NCBI RefSeq assembly: GCF_014287585.1
Contig: NZ_JACOOJ010000011.1
Coordinates: forward strand, 1 to 64,000
DNA from: Parabacteroides hominis
Lineage (GTDB): Bacteria; Bacteroidota; Bacteroidia; Bacteroidales; Tannerellaceae
Length of the DNA stretch: 64,000 nt
Reading direction: 5' to 3'
This document shows, one piece after another, positions 63,350 through 64,000 of the stretch; positions within the stretch are counted from its first letter, which is position 1, and each line of letters begins with the position of its first letter. The notes beneath the pieces were generated by a model that saw only the letters and a program-made list of their open reading frames with translations, was not told the origin of the DNA and searched no databases. Made by a program: the position numbers and the translations under genes.

Positions 63350-64000
63350 TTAAATCTTCTTCTCGATAACCGCCTGTACCACATTCAGCACATAGTCGCC
63401 TAACTTTTCGGCTTCGCCAATGATATCCATGTAGTAGACACCGTCCTGGTACTGGTATTTCTTGTTGTTGATGTCTTCCACATTGTGGATCTTCAACTGG
63501 TTGCGGTAATTGTTTATTTCGTTTTCGATGTTGTAAGACGGGTTGACATCGTCGCGTACAAGTTCCGTCTTCTTCAGGATCTCGATCATGCGATGCAAAG
63601 CTTTCTCCGTAAGCGCCAACATCTGGTCCACATTGTGGTTCTGTTCGTCTGTGAATATCGATTTAAACTCGTTGCGGCGTTTGATGCTCCGCGCCATATT
63701 ATTGCAGGAGTCAGCAATGCTTTCGATCTCCGATACGGCACGCAGCATGATGCGGATTTCTTCCTTACCTTCCGAACTCAAGCGGCCTTCAGCCACGCAA
63801 GTCAGATAGTTGGCGATCTCGATCTCCATCCGGTCGCTGATGCTTTCGTATTTCTCGACACGGCTGTAGGTTTTCAGGAATGCATCCTCGTTCTTCTCGT
63901 AGAACAGCTCTTTCACCATATCCAGCATACGGCCGGTACGCTCGGCAAACAACGTGATCTCCTTATGCGCCTGCAAGATCGAAAGTTCGGCAGTCGACAG
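63350..64000 (-). CDS. Na/Pi cotransporter family protein, PhoU-like C-terminal part (cut by window edge)
   Basis: The frame is open to base 64000, so the gene continues beyond the window. The 216 visible residues form two PhoU-type helical bundles (about 30-115 and 120-210), with RTGRMLDMVKELFYEKNEDA, EIANYLTCVAEGRLSSEGKE, IADSCNNMARSIKRRNEFKS and a C-terminal DIIGEAEKLGDYVLNVVQAV. Bacteroidetes carry this domain at the end of NptA-type sodium/phosphate cotransporters, and I expect the membrane part upstream. A stand-alone PhoU is less likely, since the frame does not begin at an ATG here. Confidence 0.75.
   Translation of the reverse strand: MSTAELSILQAHKEITLFAERTGRMLDMVKELFYEKNEDAFLKTYSRVEKYESISDRMEIEIANYLTCVAEGRLSSEGKEEIRIMLRAVSEIESIADSCNNMARSIKRRNEFKSIFTDEQNHNVDQMLALTEKALHRMIEILKKTELVRDDVNPSYNIENEINNYRNQLKIHNVEDINNKKYQYQDGVYYMDIIGEAEKLGDYVLNVVQAVIEKKI

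Overview
The window reads as chromosomal DNA of a gut Bacteroidales, most compatible with Parabacteroides. The genus is an impression and was not tested. Supporting signs are two SusC/SusD glycan-uptake loci, FecR/ECF-sigma regulators, a PorX-type regulator, DUF4292 and Imm17-like proteins, and many start sites preceded by the Bacteroidetes -7 box TAnnTTTG instead of a -10 TATAAT. No rRNA, tRNA, phage or insertion sequence was seen.

Layout. 1-12.9 kb is mostly housekeeping: a lone receiver protein, ribosomal protein S1, an ECF sigma/membrane partner pair, a DUF6249-like membrane protein, a flavin oxidoreductase, a phosphate porin plus PstS pair, a broken ORF6N gene, and purL. 13-26.3 kb is glycan locus 1 on the minus strand: sigma, six-hairpin glycosidase, FecR, SusC, SusD, a second six-hairpin-like protein and a GH2 enzyme. 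26.7-43.6 kb is glycan locus 2 on the same strand: a 1049-residue secreted enzyme-like protein, sigma, FecR, SusC, SusD, GH16, DUF4832, GH89 and GH31. The enzyme set suggests host glycans carrying alpha-GlcNAc, such as mucin O-glycans (inference). 43.8-64 kb holds ribF, an M20 hydrolase, a flippase, the dut-TPR-DUF4292-EnvC operon, a GH2 enzyme, porX-tsaE-Imm17-like, rnr, a SMP-30 lactonase, uxaB-uxaA, and the PhoU-like end of a Na/Pi cotransporter cut by the window edge.

The most unusual structure is non-coding. Four intergenic stretches (4745-4846, 26366-26705, 39782-39869, 51732-51812) are built the same way: a short palindrome repeated at a fixed period (22, 41, 22 and 23 bp), with a different palindrome in each array. 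The 41-bp array has nine units, sits between the two glycan loci and contains a 37-bp inverted repeat.

Regulatory signals that recur at fixed spacing include: a candidate pho box at the same distance (31 nt) from the -7 box of the porin and of pstS; a paired element TTTTAGGGG-N12-AGGTGCTTAT found twice in locus 1; a plus-strand -7 box exactly over both susC start codons followed by a plus-strand terminator, predicting antisense small RNAs; and an intrinsic terminator right after each susD.
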